From: Wenzhouxiangella sp.
Lineage (GTDB): Bacteria > Pseudomonadota > Gammaproteobacteria > Xanthomonadales > Wenzhouxiangellaceae
Direction of reading: 5' to 3'
Length of the DNA stretch: 35,074 nt
Assembly: GCA_007134485.1 (NCBI GenBank)
Contig: SLKT01000162.1
Location: forward strand, 1-35,074
The translations under genes were made by a program, and so were the position numbers. Each line of letters opens with the position of its first letter. The first letter of the stretch is position 1. A model generated the notes under the pieces. It worked only from the letters and a program-made list of their open reading frames with translations, was not told the DNA's origin and made no database searches. Shown here piece after piece: positions 1 to 8,336 of this stretch.

Positions 1-44
1 GCCTTTTCCGGAAACCGGAACCCGTAAACCGTAAACCGGCTCTT

Positions 45-1427
45 CTACACCACCCGGTAGCATGGCTCATAGGCCGCACCACCCGGCAGCTTCATGCGTT
101 GTTGGGCGACGAAGCGGGTCAGGAGGCCGTCCAGGGACTGCATGATGTCGCGTTCGCCGTGCAGCTCGAACGGGCCGTGTTCGCGGATGGCCTGGACACC
201 CAGCGGCTTGACGTTGCCCGAGACGATGCCGGAAAAGGTCCGGCGCAGGTTGGCGGCCAGTTCGTGGATGGGGAGTTCGCGAGTGATATCCAGGCCGGCC
301 ATGGCTTCATGAGTGGGCACGAACGGTTGCTGAAAAACCGGATCGATCGACAACAGCCAGTTGAAATAAAAGGCGTCATTGACATCCACTCGCCACTGGC
401 GCACCGACGCCACACCTTCAACCATGGTGCGGGCCACCGTAACCGGATCATCGATGATGATGCGGTAACGCGACTGGGCCGCCTCGCCCAGGGTCAGCCC
501 GATGAAGCGGTCAATCTCCTCGAAATAGTCGCGCGCCGAGGCCGGACCGGTAAAGATCAGTGGAAACGGCATGTCGACATTGTCGGGATTGAGCAGTACG
601 CCGAGTAGGTAAAGAATCTCCTCGGCCGTGCCCACCCCGCCCGGAAACACCACGATGCCGTGACCGATGCGCACAAAGGCCTCAAGCCGTTTTTCGATGT
701 CGGGCAGAATCACCAGCTCATTGACGATGGGATTGGGCGACTCGGCCGCGATGATGCCCGGCTCGGACACGCCGATGTAATGACCAGGCAAAGTGCGCTG
801 TTTTGCATGACCGATGGTAGCCCCCTTCATCGGACCCTTCATGGCGCCCGGCCCGCAACCGGTACAAATGTCCAGGCCACGCAGGCCGAGCTGGTAGCCG
901 ACTTCCTTGGTGTAGTCGTATTCCTCGGTGGTGATCGAATGCCCGCCCCAGCACACCACCAGGTTGGGCTCGCGCTGGGCATCCAGCAACTGTGCGTTGC
1001 GCACGATCTCGAAGACCGCGTTGGTCACCCCCTCGGTGTCATCGAGATCGAAATAAGGATTGGGATGGATCTCGGTCTCGAAATACACAATGTCGCGGAC
1101 CACTGCCGAAAGCAGTTCCCGAATACCGCGAATCATGACTTCATCGACAAAGGCGCAGGCCGGGGCATTTTCCAGGTCAATACGCATGCCGCGATTGACC
1201 TGGTGGACCTGGATTCGGAAATCGGCGTAGCGCTTGAGCATTGCCTCGGCATCATCGCCCTGCTCACCCGAAGTCAGCACTGCCAGCGCACACTGCCGCA
1301 GAATCTCGCCGATTTCCTCGGACGCATCCGAAAGCCGTGCCACCTCCTCGCGCGAAAGCATGGTCAGCGCGCCGGCCGGATAGATTCGGGTAGAAAGAGT
1401 TTCAGTCGTGCAATCTTGGTTTTTCAT
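45..1427 (-). CDS. ppnN: PpnN-type nucleotide 5'-monophosphate nucleosidase (LOG family)
   Basis: The 460-residue protein matches the PpnN/YgdH family in length and architecture: an N-terminal extension of about 140 residues, a central LOG (lysine-decarboxylase-like) Rossmann domain, and a C-terminal extension. The LOG signature PGGVGTAEE is visible at about residue 264, preceded by the nucleotide-site segment CGPGAMKGPMKGA at about residue 191. Family enzymes cleave purine and pyrimidine nucleoside monophosphates to free base and ribose 5-phosphate, and in E. coli PpnN is activated by (p)ppGpp. The start is the ATG at 1427; the upstream ribosome-binding site is weak (CCAGGCGCC). It is transcribed away from tRNA-Pro. 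An 804-nt open frame on the opposite strand inside it is a shadow. Function is inferred from family resemblance but is secure. Confidence 0.93.
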   Translation of the reverse strand: MKNQDCTTETLSTRIYPAGALTMLSREEVARLSDASEEIGEILRQCALAVLTSGEQGDDAEAMLKRYADFRIQVHQVNRGMRIDLENAPACAFVDEVMIRGIRELLSAVVRDIVYFETEIHPNPYFDLDDTEGVTNAVFEIVRNAQLLDAQREPNLVVCWGGHSITTEEYDYTKEVGYQLGLRGLDICTGCGPGAMKGPMKGATIGHAKQRTLPGHYIGVSEPGIIAAESPNPIVNELVILPDIEKRLEAFVRIGHGIVVFPGGVGTAEEILYLLGVLLNPDNVDMPFPLIFTGPASARDYFEEIDRFIGLTLGEAAQSRYRIIIDDPVTVARTMVEGVASVRQWRVDVNDAFYFNWLLSIDPVFQQPFVPTHEAMAGLDITRELPIHELAANLRRTFSGIVSGNVKPLGVQAIREHGPFELHGERDIMQSLDGLLTRFVAQQRMKLPGGAAYEPCYRVV

Positions 1428-1514
1428 GGCGCCTGGAAACCGGGAGTGGAAAGTCAGGCATAGGGTAGGCGAAAGTGCACCTTATCTAAAGGACAAATCG
1501 ACTCTCGCCTGCTG

Positions 1515-1543
1515 TTGCCCGAAGCATGTGCGTGGGCTACAAT
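1515..1543 (+). promoter_or_regulatory. sigma70-type promoter of tRNA-Pro
   Basis: A -35 box TTGCCC (1515-1520) and a -10 box TACAAT (1538-1543) are separated by exactly 17 bases. The predicted start near 1550 lies just upstream of the mature tRNA 5' end at 1556, leaving a very short leader. Confidence 0.65.
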
Positions 1544-1555
1544 AGTCGGCTTCGT

Positions 1556-1632
1556 CGGGGTGTAGCTCAGCCTGGTAGAGCACTGTCTTCGGGAGGCAGG
1601 GGCCGGAGGTTCAAATCCTCTCACCCCGACCA
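1556..1632 (+). tRNA. tRNA-Pro (anticodon CGG)
   Basis: A 77-nt cloverleaf folds completely. The acceptor stem is CGGGGTG/CACCCCG, the D arm is GCTC...GAGC, and the anticodon stem CTGTC/GGCAG encloses loop TTCGGGA with anticodon CGG, which reads CCG (Pro). The variable loop is five bases and the T loop is TTCAAAT. Discriminator A is followed by an encoded CCA. It has its own promoter upstream and a strong terminator downstream, so it is a monocistronic tRNA unit. Confidence 0.95.
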
Positions 1633-1641
1633 GGTCAAGAT

Positions 1642-1677
1642 ACAGGCCGGCAGCGGCAGCGCTGCCGGCCTGTTTTT
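1642..1677 (+). terminator. Rho-independent terminator of tRNA-Pro
   Basis: A perfect 14-bp GC-rich stem (1642-1655 with 1660-1673) has a GCAG tetraloop and is followed by a T run (1673-1677). It starts 10 bases after the CCA end of the tRNA. Confidence 0.9.
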
Positions 1678-1702
1678 GCTGGATGCGTGGAGGCACCCCA
1701 TC

Positions 1703-2116
1703 ATGACCCGTCAACCCAAGATCATCATTTCCTCACTTGACGCCGAACGGCTGGACAAACTGCTGGATTCACTCCCGGCCGGCGCCTTTCCCGGCAAGGC
1801 GGAACTGGAAGCCGAGCTCGCGCGTGCCGAGGTTGTCGAGCCGCAAGACATGCCAGCGGACGTGGTTTCGATGAACTCCACGGTTCGATTCCGGGTCGAC
1901 TCCACCCAGGAGACCTTCACGTTAACGCTTGTCTATCCAAAGGACATGGATTCAGGCGCAGGCAAGATCTCCATCCTTGCACCCGTAGGGAGTGCCCTGC
2001 TGGGACTATCCCAGGGTGATGAAATCGAATGGCCCAAGCCCGGTGGCGGCACGCTGAAAGTCCAGATCGAAAAAGTGATCTTTCAGCCGGAACGAGCCGG
2101 GGAACTGCATCGCTGA
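1703..2116 (+). CDS. rnk: Rnk-type nucleoside diphosphate kinase regulator
   Basis: The 137-residue protein matches Rnk. It has a short N-terminal coiled-coil segment (about residues 1-45, EAELARAEVVEP) and a C-terminal FKBP-like GreA/GreB C-terminal domain containing VRFRVDSTQETFTLTLVYP and ISILAPVGSALLGLSQGDEIEW. Rnk proteins bind RNA polymerase near the secondary channel like Gre factors and were named for effects on nucleoside diphosphate kinase levels. The chosen start is the ATG at 1703, with GGAGG at 1689-1693. A longer in-frame extension back to 1526 would run through the tRNA and is rejected. The gene follows the tRNA terminator, so it presumably has its own promoter in a short gap or relies on read-through. 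Confidence 0.9.
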   Translation: MTRQPKIIISSLDAERLDKLLDSLPAGAFPGKAELEAELARAEVVEPQDMPADVVSMNSTVRFRVDSTQETFTLTLVYPKDMDSGAGKISILAPVGSALLGLSQGDEIEWPKPGGGTLKVQIEKVIFQPERAGELHR

Positions 2117-2200
2117 TTTGCAACGAAAAACAACAACTATTATGTAGATCAAATCAAGTGCCTGGCCGGCGACAATCGTCTCGGGTCATAGGGAGCAGAC

Positions 2201-4894
2201 ATGGTGACTGAAACGGGCCATTCATGGCCGGAAGGGCTCGTTCGCTTCCCGACCAAGTCCCGAATATCTCCGACCCTGGTGGGCGGCAAAGCGTTTTCGC
2301 TGATCGAACTCTCTTCCCATGACCTGGGCGTGCCGCCCGGCTGGGTGCTGACCACGGACTACTTTGCCGCCTGGATCCGCCGGATCACAGGCACCGTGCC
2401 ATTCAGGACGCTTAAAGATGCCCCATCGGATCAGCAAGCCCTGTTATGTGAAGACATCAAGGCCAGGGCACGGAGTCTTGAGCTGGACGATCAGCAGGAA
2501 CGCACGTTCGGATTCCTGCTCGACCAGGTGACAGCCCGTGGTCCTGATGCCTTGTTCGCGGTGCGCTCGTCGTCTGTCCAGGAAGACCAGCCCGGCCACT
2601 CCTTTGCCGGTGGTTATCAAACCTGCCTGGGCGTGAAAGCCGAGGGCCTGCTTGAAGCGATTCGTCTTTGCTTTGCCTCACTGTTCGATCATCGCGTGCT
2701 CAGTTACAAGCTCGCCCGGGGGCTGGACCCGCTGGACTGTTCGATGGCGCTGATCATTCAGAAACAAATCGCCAGCGAGACTGCGGGTGTGGCGTTCTCA
2801 ATCAACCCCTTAAGCAATGACTACGATGAGGCGGTGATCGAGGCCAATCCCGGCCTCGGTGAGCCGCTGGTCGCGGGCCTGGTCCGACCCGATCACTGGG
2901 TGATCGACAAACCTTCCGGCAAGATCCTGGAATTCAGGCCGGGGGATCGTCGAGTCTGTCGCCGGCTCGAGGCCGATGGTCGCCAGGTCGACCAGGTCGG
3001 TGAGCCATCCGACACCCCCTGTATCGACCCGCAACAACTGGATGAACTGCTGGTGCGACTGGAGCAGGTCGAGCGGTTATTTGAATGTCCGGTCGACATC
3101 GAGTGGGCAATAGCCGATGACCGGCTGTACCTGCTGCAGGCCCGACCGATCACCGCCTGGGTGCCCCTGGCGCCGTCCCTGGTGACCCCGCCCGGGCAGC
3201 GCCGTCGACTGTACATGGACGCAGGCCTGTCCAGCGGACTGACCATCAATGCACCGATTTCTCCGATGGGTCTTTCGGTGATACGCCAACTGCTGCTGGA
3301 CCTGGGCGAAATGACTTTTGGCCGACTCGATGGCGACCTGCCTGTCGAGGAAGCGCTTGTCCATTTCGACGGTGGACGCATGTACCAGGACCTGTCGAAC
3401 CTGTTCTGGCTGACCAGCCCGAAAAAACTGGCTGCCAACATGGAAGTCAGCGATGCCCGCATGGCGCGCCTGCTCAAGGCCATCGATCGCAAACAGTATC
3501 GGTCGCCGCGACGCCCGCGCTGGGCTCGTTTGCGGATGCTCTTGCGCCTGCCGCTGGCGTTGTGGCGCAGCCGAACCATGCTGTTCAACATGCTGATGCC
3601 GCTGCTGGCCCCGGAACGCATGCATCGATCCCAGCTTGAGCAACTGAAACGCTTGGAAGACAGGCTGCAGGCAGTCCCGGACGAAGGGCTGACTGTAACG
3701 GACACCTGGAGCACTCACGTTCGACCCTGCCTAGATGACCTATTCAATGTCTCGCTGCCCGTGGTGGGCACCGGCGTACTGGCCACGACGCTGTTCAGGC
3801 GACTGGCACGACGCCCGGCAACAGGCGACAAGTCATTAATTGATGACGTCGAACGCGGCTTTGAAGGCAACGTGGTCGTGGAAATGAACCTGGCCCTGGC
3901 CGATCTGGCCCATCTGATCCCCGAAGCACTGCGCGCCCAACCCGAAGAACTTGAAAAACTCCTGGCCGATGCGCCACCGGAATCTTCCTGGATACGCGCC
4001 TGGCGGACATTCATGCAGCGATTCGGCTTTCGCGGTCCCGGCGAAATGGACATTGCCCGCCCACGCTACAGCGATGCACCGCTTGATCTGCTGCGCCAGG
4101 TGATCGGCATGCCCACCGACCGATCAGCTTTCGATCCCCATCAGGCCTGGCAACAAAGATCCCGCCAACGTCGTGAAGCGGTGGAAACCCTGCTTGAACG
4201 CTCCGGCCCGATCCGCCGACGTCTGCTGGGCCGACTGAACCGGGTCATCGAGCGATACGCCGGGCTGAGGGATTCCCCTAAGCAACACCTGCTGATGATC
4301 ATGCAGTCATTGCGTGCCCGCATACTGACCGCCGGTCATGAACTCGAGCAGCGTGGACAACTGGACGACGCCAGGCAGGTTTTCCAGCTTGAACTACAAG
4401 AGTTGATGGAAGCAATTAAGGATCAAGATGCCAGCCTGACAGATCGGATCCAGCAACGCAGCGCCTGGCAGCGCAAACTTGAGGCTGCGGTAATCAACTT
4501 CCCGCCGCTGATTGATTCACGCGGCCGAATACTTCGCCAGCCCACGGATCCCGACAGCGTCGATGGACTGCAGGGTGTTGGACTGTCACCCGGCGTTGCC
4601 CGAGGACGCGCCCGAATCGTGCACTCACCCGAAGTGGCAACACTGGAATCGGGCGATATCCTGATCGCTTACGCCACCGACCCCGGCTGGACTCCGTTGT
4701 TTGCCAATGCCGCTGCGGTCGTGCTGGAAGTGGGCGGCGCCTTGCAACATGGCGCGGTAGTGGCCCGGGAACTCGGCCTACCCTGCGTGGCCGGCATCGA
4801 CGGCGCAACCACCACCTTGCATGATCAATCCATGATCGAGGTGGATGCCGATGCGGGTACGGTCAGGGTGATCGGTGAGCAAGACATCGGTTAG
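2201..4894 (+). CDS. PEP-utilizing enzyme, rifampin phosphotransferase / PEP synthase-like
   Basis: The 897-residue protein has the three-part plan of rifampin phosphotransferases and PEP synthases. An N-terminal ATP-grasp-like PPDK domain spans about residues 15-325 (LVGGKAFSLIELSSHDLGVP, FAVRSSSVQEDQPGHSFAGG, VDIEWAIADDRLYLLQARPI). A long helical middle domain spans about 330-780 and includes RFGFRGPGEMDIARPRYSD, close to the RPH substrate domain. A C-terminal phosphohistidine swivelling domain contains GGALQHGAVVARELGLPCV, with His850 as the likely phospho-carrier. Known RPH enzymes phosphorylate rifampin using ATP; related proteins in non-producers often have unknown substrates. Start ATG 2201 has GGGAG seven bases upstream. 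The family is certain; the substrate is not. Confidence 0.85.
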   Translation: MVTETGHSWPEGLVRFPTKSRISPTLVGGKAFSLIELSSHDLGVPPGWVLTTDYFAAWIRRITGTVPFRTLKDAPSDQQALLCEDIKARARSLELDDQQERTFGFLLDQVTARGPDALFAVRSSSVQEDQPGHSFAGGYQTCLGVKAEGLLEAIRLCFASLFDHRVLSYKLARGLDPLDCSMALIIQKQIASETAGVAFSINPLSNDYDEAVIEANPGLGEPLVAGLVRPDHWVIDKPSGKILEFRPGDRRVCRRLEADGRQVDQVGEPSDTPCIDPQQLDELLVRLEQVERLFECPVDIEWAIADDRLYLLQARPITAWVPLAPSLVTPPGQRRRLYMDAGLSSGLTINAPISPMGLSVIRQLLLDLGEMTFGRLDGDLPVEEALVHFDGGRMYQDLSNLFWLTSPKKLAANMEVSDARMARLLKAIDRKQYRSPRRPRWARLRMLLRLPLALWRSRTMLFNMLMPLLAPERMHRSQLEQLKRLEDRLQAVPDEGLTVTDTWSTHVRPCLDDLFNVSLPVVGTGVLATTLFRRLARRPATGDKSLIDDVERGFEGNVVVEMNLALADLAHLIPEALRAQPEELEKLLADAPPESSWIRAWRTFMQRFGFRGPGEMDIARPRYSDAPLDLLRQVIGMPTDRSAFDPHQAWQQRSRQRREAVETLLERSGPIRRRLLGRLNRVIERYAGLRDSPKQHLLMIMQSLRARILTAGHELEQRGQLDDARQVFQLELQELMEAIKDQDASLTDRIQQRSAWQRKLEAAVINFPPLIDSRGRILRQPTDPDSVDGLQGVGLSPGVARGRARIVHSPEVATLESGDILIAYATDPGWTPLFANAAAVVLEVGGALQHGAVVARELGLPCVAGIDGATTTLHDQSMIEVDADAGTVRVIGEQDIG

Positions 4895-4944
4895 GCACAA
4901 TCATGGCTGCTCAATCACGATGGCGATGGCGGCCGGAATGTTTC

Positions 4945-5586
4945 TTAGCAACCGCCACCGCCGCCTCCACCGCCCGCGCCCCCTCCCGATCCACGACGGG
5001 CGGACTCCTGTAGCCAGAACATCGTGTGAACGGCGATTGCCAGGGCATCGAGACGAACGGGTCGATGCATCCAGATGACGAACTCCTTGAAGACCAGTCC
5101 GCTCGAGGCCTGGTTGACTTCAAGTTCGGCGAGCGTGCCGGTCGCGTCGATCAATTGCCGGTGATAGTTGTGGCCACTTCCGCCGTCCCAGTCACAGCGA
5201 ACGTTATAGCGATGTCCATCCACTTCGAACCCGCCCGTCAGGCGCTTCCAGGTCGCGCTGGTTTCCCGAACCTCGGCGGCCACACCATAGCCGGCCCGCC
5301 AGACCATTCGCCGTCGGGGCATTTTGAAGAATGACCAACCTTCTGCAAATGAGTGGTCATCCGGGCGATCGAACCGCAGGCGACGGGCGGGCAGGCACAA
5401 TTCCATACCAATGTCGGAAAACCAGCCAGTCTTTCGCAATGACGCAAGCGCCTGTTCACCACGCGCGATTCTGAAACCCTTGCCGACCGCACCACTCAGT
5501 GCCGTCATGAATGATGTAGTCGGAGTGAAGTACAGATGTTTTTCGACAAGTTGCTTGTATGGTGACGGAGCGCTCGCTACCTCCAT
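4945..5586 (-). CDS. Uncharacterised protein with poly-glycine C-terminus ending in Cys
   Basis: 213 residues if translation starts at ATG 5586, which has AGGAG seven bases upstream; a TTG fifteen bases further upstream is less likely. I do not recognise the body. It is a soluble-looking mixed alpha/beta protein with many Trp, Arg and His residues, for example YNVRCDWDGGSGHNYHRQL, and no signal peptide or obvious membrane span. The last 15 residues are almost all Gly and end in Cys (GSGGGAGGGGGGGGC). Glycine-rich tails with terminal Cys occur in some uncharacterised bacterial families and may be a modification or anchoring site; that is only a suggestion. The gene lies 49 bases downstream of a membrane-protein gene on the same strand, so the two probably form an operon. 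Confidence 0.7.
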   Translation of the reverse strand: MEVASAPSPYKQLVEKHLYFTPTTSFMTALSGAVGKGFRIARGEQALASLRKTGWFSDIGMELCLPARRLRFDRPDDHSFAEGWSFFKMPRRRMVWRAGYGVAAEVRETSATWKRLTGGFEVDGHRYNVRCDWDGGSGHNYHRQLIDATGTLAELEVNQASSGLVFKEFVIWMHRPVRLDALAIAVHTMFWLQESARRGSGGGAGGGGGGGGC

Positions 5587-5635
5587 GAAGATTCTCCTCA
5601 AGCGATTCCAGGAATTGTCCAGGTATTGCTCTCGT

Positions 5636-6328
5636 TCAATAGCGTTTGTCTTGACCCGATGCTTTCCCCATGACCAGGCCCATTACATCAAGTACAGTCT
5701 GGTCGGTCAACTTCATCACTTTCGGGCGAATTCGATCGAGCAGATGGCTGAAACTCAGGCTGGCTGAGCTCACACCCCACACCAGCAATGGAAAGAATAT
5801 GAACATGGCCACCCAGCCCAGCGCCGATCCGACATAGGTTTCGCTGCCAAACAGCCAGGCGACGAACAGCGAGGCCGAGCAGATACCAGCGGCCAGCCCG
5901 GCGCGAAATATCTTGCGCTTGAGTGATGCGGGCTGCCATGGTCCGAACATCCAGCCACGCAACAGTCCAAGCAGGTAGCCGACAAGCGCGGCAACCAACC
6001 AGGTACCGTAGATCCAGGATTTGAAGTCCTGTTCAGTAAAGGTCAGAGTTTCGGCCTGGTCGCCTTGGCCTTCGGTCGCATCGTCCACCTCGTCCGCATC
6101 GTCCGGACCTACCCAGCGTTCCACCCAGGGCTCGGCGTGCTCGAGCATGCGATCAATGCCGCCCTGAAAATTGATCGCCAGCATGACGACAACCACCAGC
6201 ACAAGCAGCGCCCAGGAAAACACCATCGGAACGAGAGCGAGCCAGCGAAAGTAATCAATCACGAAGCCGATCAGCAATCCCGGCAGACCGGCTTGCGCTT
6301 CGGATTGTTGATACTCGGATGTTCCCAT
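5636..6328 (-). CDS. Uncharacterised four-helix membrane protein
   Basis: About 230 residues from ATG 6328. Four hydrophobic segments are visible: about residues 15-50 (FSWALLVLVVVVMLAINF), 110-130 (WIYGTWLVAALVGYLLGLL), 150-170 (AGLAAGICSASLFVAWLFG) and 175-200 (GWVAMFIFFPLLVWGVSSAS). An acidic loop rich in Asp and Glu lies between the first two (DDADEVDDATEGQGDQAE). No known family was recognised. The frame stays open upstream to about 6547, overlapping the divergent histidine kinase gene, so the true start is uncertain; 6328 lacks a clear ribosome-binding site. It probably shares an operon with the downstream poly-Gly-tail gene. Confidence 0.65.
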   Translation of the reverse strand: MGTSEYQQSEAQAGLPGLLIGFVIDYFRWLALVPMVFSWALLVLVVVVMLAINFQGGIDRMLEHAEPWVERWVGPDDADEVDDATEGQGDQAETLTFTEQDFKSWIYGTWLVAALVGYLLGLLRGWMFGPWQPASLKRKIFRAGLAAGICSASLFVAWLFGSETYVGSALGWVAMFIFFPLLVWGVSSASLSFSHLLDRIRPKVMKLTDQTVLDVMGLVMGKASGQDKRY

Positions 6329-6458
6329 GGAACGGTCGATTTTCGCATACTTGTCGGTCCTGCGCTGCTCGAGCTTGTTCAGGATTTTTCGCGCAGTCTG
6401 TACCGGGCAAAACCGATGCTGATAGACTTGAATCTTGATACTGCTGATTGACAGGTTC

Positions 6459-7739
6459 ATGACCAGCGACAATAGGTCTCGACAAGTGAATTTGCCGGAA
6501 AATTCGGCGGAACTTCTGGCCATGATCAACGAGGCCACGGCGCCCATGACCGGTGGCGATTATTTTCGCAACCTTGCTGCCCACCTGGCCTCCACCCTGA
6601 AAGTTCGCAAGGCGCTGATCACCGAGTGCCTGGATTACCCCGAGAACCATGTCCGCACGTTGGCGTTCTGGGAAGGCGATGAGTTTTCCGAGGATATTTC
6701 CTTTGATCTGGACGGCACACCGTGTCAACACGTCATCGACGACGGCGAGTTCTGTTTTCATCCCGAACACATGAACGAGCGTTTCCCGGAATGGTCGAGT
6801 CACGAAGGCGGCGTGGAAAGCTTCATCGGCATTCCCGTGTTCGCGCCATCGGATGGGCGTCTGGTCGGGCATATCGCGGTCTATGATCCTCGACCCATGG
6901 ATCGAAATCGGGTCGTCGAGTCCATGTTTCGCATCATCGCTGCACGTGCGGGGGGTGAAATCGAGCGCCTTCAGGCCGAAAAGGCCCTGCGTGACAGCGA
7001 GTCGCGCGCCCGCCAGCACTTGAGTCAACTGGCCCATGTCTCGCGTCTGAATGCCATGAGCGAGTTGACTTCTTCGCTGACTCACGAAATCAACCAGCCG
7101 CTGACCGCGGTCCTCAACTACTGCCGTACCAGCGTGAAACTGCTTGATCGCGAAGAGATCGACAAGGACAACCTTCGCGATGGTCTGCAGGCGGCCGTTG
7201 CCAGCGCCGAACGGGTCTCAAGCGTCGTCAAGAAGCTGCGCCAGTATGTGCGCCGTGGGGAAATCCGGTATCGGCCCGTGCCGGCTGATCAGTTGATTGA
7301 TGAATGCAGGGTCCTGCTCGATACCGAGGCCCACCATCATCAGGTCGACCTGAAGCTCGATGTCGAAGAATATCTGCCAACTGTGCGGGTGGACTCGGTA
7401 CTGATCCAGCAGGTCATTCTCAACCTGGTCAAAAACGGTATCGATGCCATTAACGACAGCGACCATTCTGTAAGAGAGCTGCAGATCAGCATTTCCACCG
7501 GGCCTGACAACGAGCTGTTGGTCGAAATCCGAGATTCTGGCAGCGGCGTGGCGGATGAACTACGTAAAAGGTTGTTCGAACCCTTTGAATCCAACCGCAA
7601 GGATGGCATGGGCATTGGACTGGCCCTGTGCAAGTCCATCATCGACAATCATGATGGGCGTCTGTGGCTTGAATCAACGGGCAACGATGGTTCCGTTTTC
7701 AGGTTTTCCCTGCCCGCGATTGAACCCGGCGCTACCTGA
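6459..7739 (+). CDS. Soluble GAF-domain sensor histidine kinase
   Basis: The protein is 426 residues from ATG 6459; a TTG 24 bases upstream is possible. An N-terminal GAF-like sensor domain spans about residues 15-175 (ESFIGIPVFAPSDGRLVGHIAVYD). It is followed by a coiled linker and the H box SSLTHEINQPLTAVLNYCRT at about residue 210. The HATPase domain shows the N box NLVKNGIDAI, the G1 box RDSGSGV and the G2 region GMGIGLALCKSIIDNHDGRLW. The HEINQPL box is that of the FixL/TodS-type (HPK4) kinases, which pair with FixJ-type regulators; one is encoded at 8337-8987. There is no transmembrane segment, so it probably senses a cytoplasmic ligand or redox state. Its last 8 bases overlap the end of the convergent sigma factor gene. 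Confidence 0.9.
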   Translation: MTSDNRSRQVNLPENSAELLAMINEATAPMTGGDYFRNLAAHLASTLKVRKALITECLDYPENHVRTLAFWEGDEFSEDISFDLDGTPCQHVIDDGEFCFHPEHMNERFPEWSSHEGGVESFIGIPVFAPSDGRLVGHIAVYDPRPMDRNRVVESMFRIIAARAGGEIERLQAEKALRDSESRARQHLSQLAHVSRLNAMSELTSSLTHEINQPLTAVLNYCRTSVKLLDREEIDKDNLRDGLQAAVASAERVSSVVKKLRQYVRRGEIRYRPVPADQLIDECRVLLDTEAHHHQVDLKLDVEEYLPTVRVDSVLIQQVILNLVKNGIDAINDSDHSVRELQISISTGPDNELLVEIRDSGSGVADELRKRLFEPFESNRKDGMGIGLALCKSIIDNHDGRLWLESTGNDGSVFRFSLPAIEPGAT

Positions 7740-8244
7740 TCGCTGTCTCGGTCGGTCCTCCCAGGTATTGGGTGAGTTGCTCGCGAGCCCTGAACAGCCT
7801 GGTCATCACGGCGCTCCTGGTCAATCCGAGTTTTCTGGCAATCTGCTTGACCGAGCAGTCGCTGATCACCTGCATGCGGATGGGCTCGCGATATTTTTCA
7901 GGCAAGGTCTTCATGGCTTCGCGGACTTGCCGGGATAGCACCAGCTCGTCCTGGCCGGACTGTTGCTCATCGGAGATCTGAAGGTCATCGGCATCGACCA
8001 GATCCAGTTGCTTGCGCTCGAATCGGCGAGCGTTCTCCCGACGCAAGGTCGTCAACAGCCAGGGTTTGACCGCTTGCTCGTCACGCAGTTTGTCGATACT
8101 GCGCCAGGCGCGCAACATGGTTTCCTGGACAAGGTCCTGGGCAACCTCGCGGTCACGACACAGCCACAGGGCGAAGCGGAACAGGTCATCGGTGTAACCG
8201 GAGACGAGTTGCTCGAAATGAATTTGCTGTGCATTGGCAGACAT
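7732..8244 (-). CDS. ECF-type RNA polymerase sigma factor
   Basis: The 170-residue protein has sigma region 2 (DLFRFALWLCRDREVAQDLVQETMLRAW region, about residues 18-48) and region 4 (about residues 110-165, including CSVKQIARKLGLTRSAVMTR). This two-domain form defines ECF sigma factors. The start is ATG 8244; a TTG two codons upstream has no advantage. No anti-sigma factor with a zinc-binding or membrane domain is encoded beside it. Instead it sits between a histidine kinase (convergent) and a FixJ-type regulator (same strand, 92 bases upstream), which suggests control through the two-component system rather than by a classical anti-sigma. That regulatory link is inference. Confidence 0.88.
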   Translation of the reverse strand: MSANAQQIHFEQLVSGYTDDLFRFALWLCRDREVAQDLVQETMLRAWRSIDKLRDEQAVKPWLLTTLRRENARRFERKQLDLVDADDLQISDEQQSGQDELVLSRQVREAMKTLPEKYREPIRMQVISDCSVKQIARKLGLTRSAVMTRLFRAREQLTQYLGGPTETAIR

Positions 8245-8297
8245 GGTCAAAACTCTTTAGTGCATGTGTTTGGCTTGGTACACAGTATCCATGTCCA

Positions 8298-8335
8298 GCC
8301 ACTGATTGACCATACGTGGAAATACGCAATATTCA
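8298..8335 (-). promoter_or_regulatory. Candidate regulator half-sites upstream of the ECF sigma gene
   Basis: Read on the minus strand, GCGTATTTCCACGTATGG carries two CGTAT elements spaced 11 bases apart, about one helical turn. They lie in the 92-base gap between the response regulator gene and the sigma gene. A NarL/FixJ-type regulator could bind here. No clear sigma70 boxes were found. Confidence 0.25.
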
Positions 8336-8336
8336 G

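Noticed and set aside
1-44. Short CCGTAAA/CCGGAAA repeats after ppnN
   Set aside because: No stable stem with a T run on the minus strand; too short to call a terminator or a repeat family.
660-1463. 267-codon open frame on the plus strand
   Set aside because: It lies antisense to the conserved ppnN gene, has no family resemblance, and is a by-product of GC-rich codon usage.
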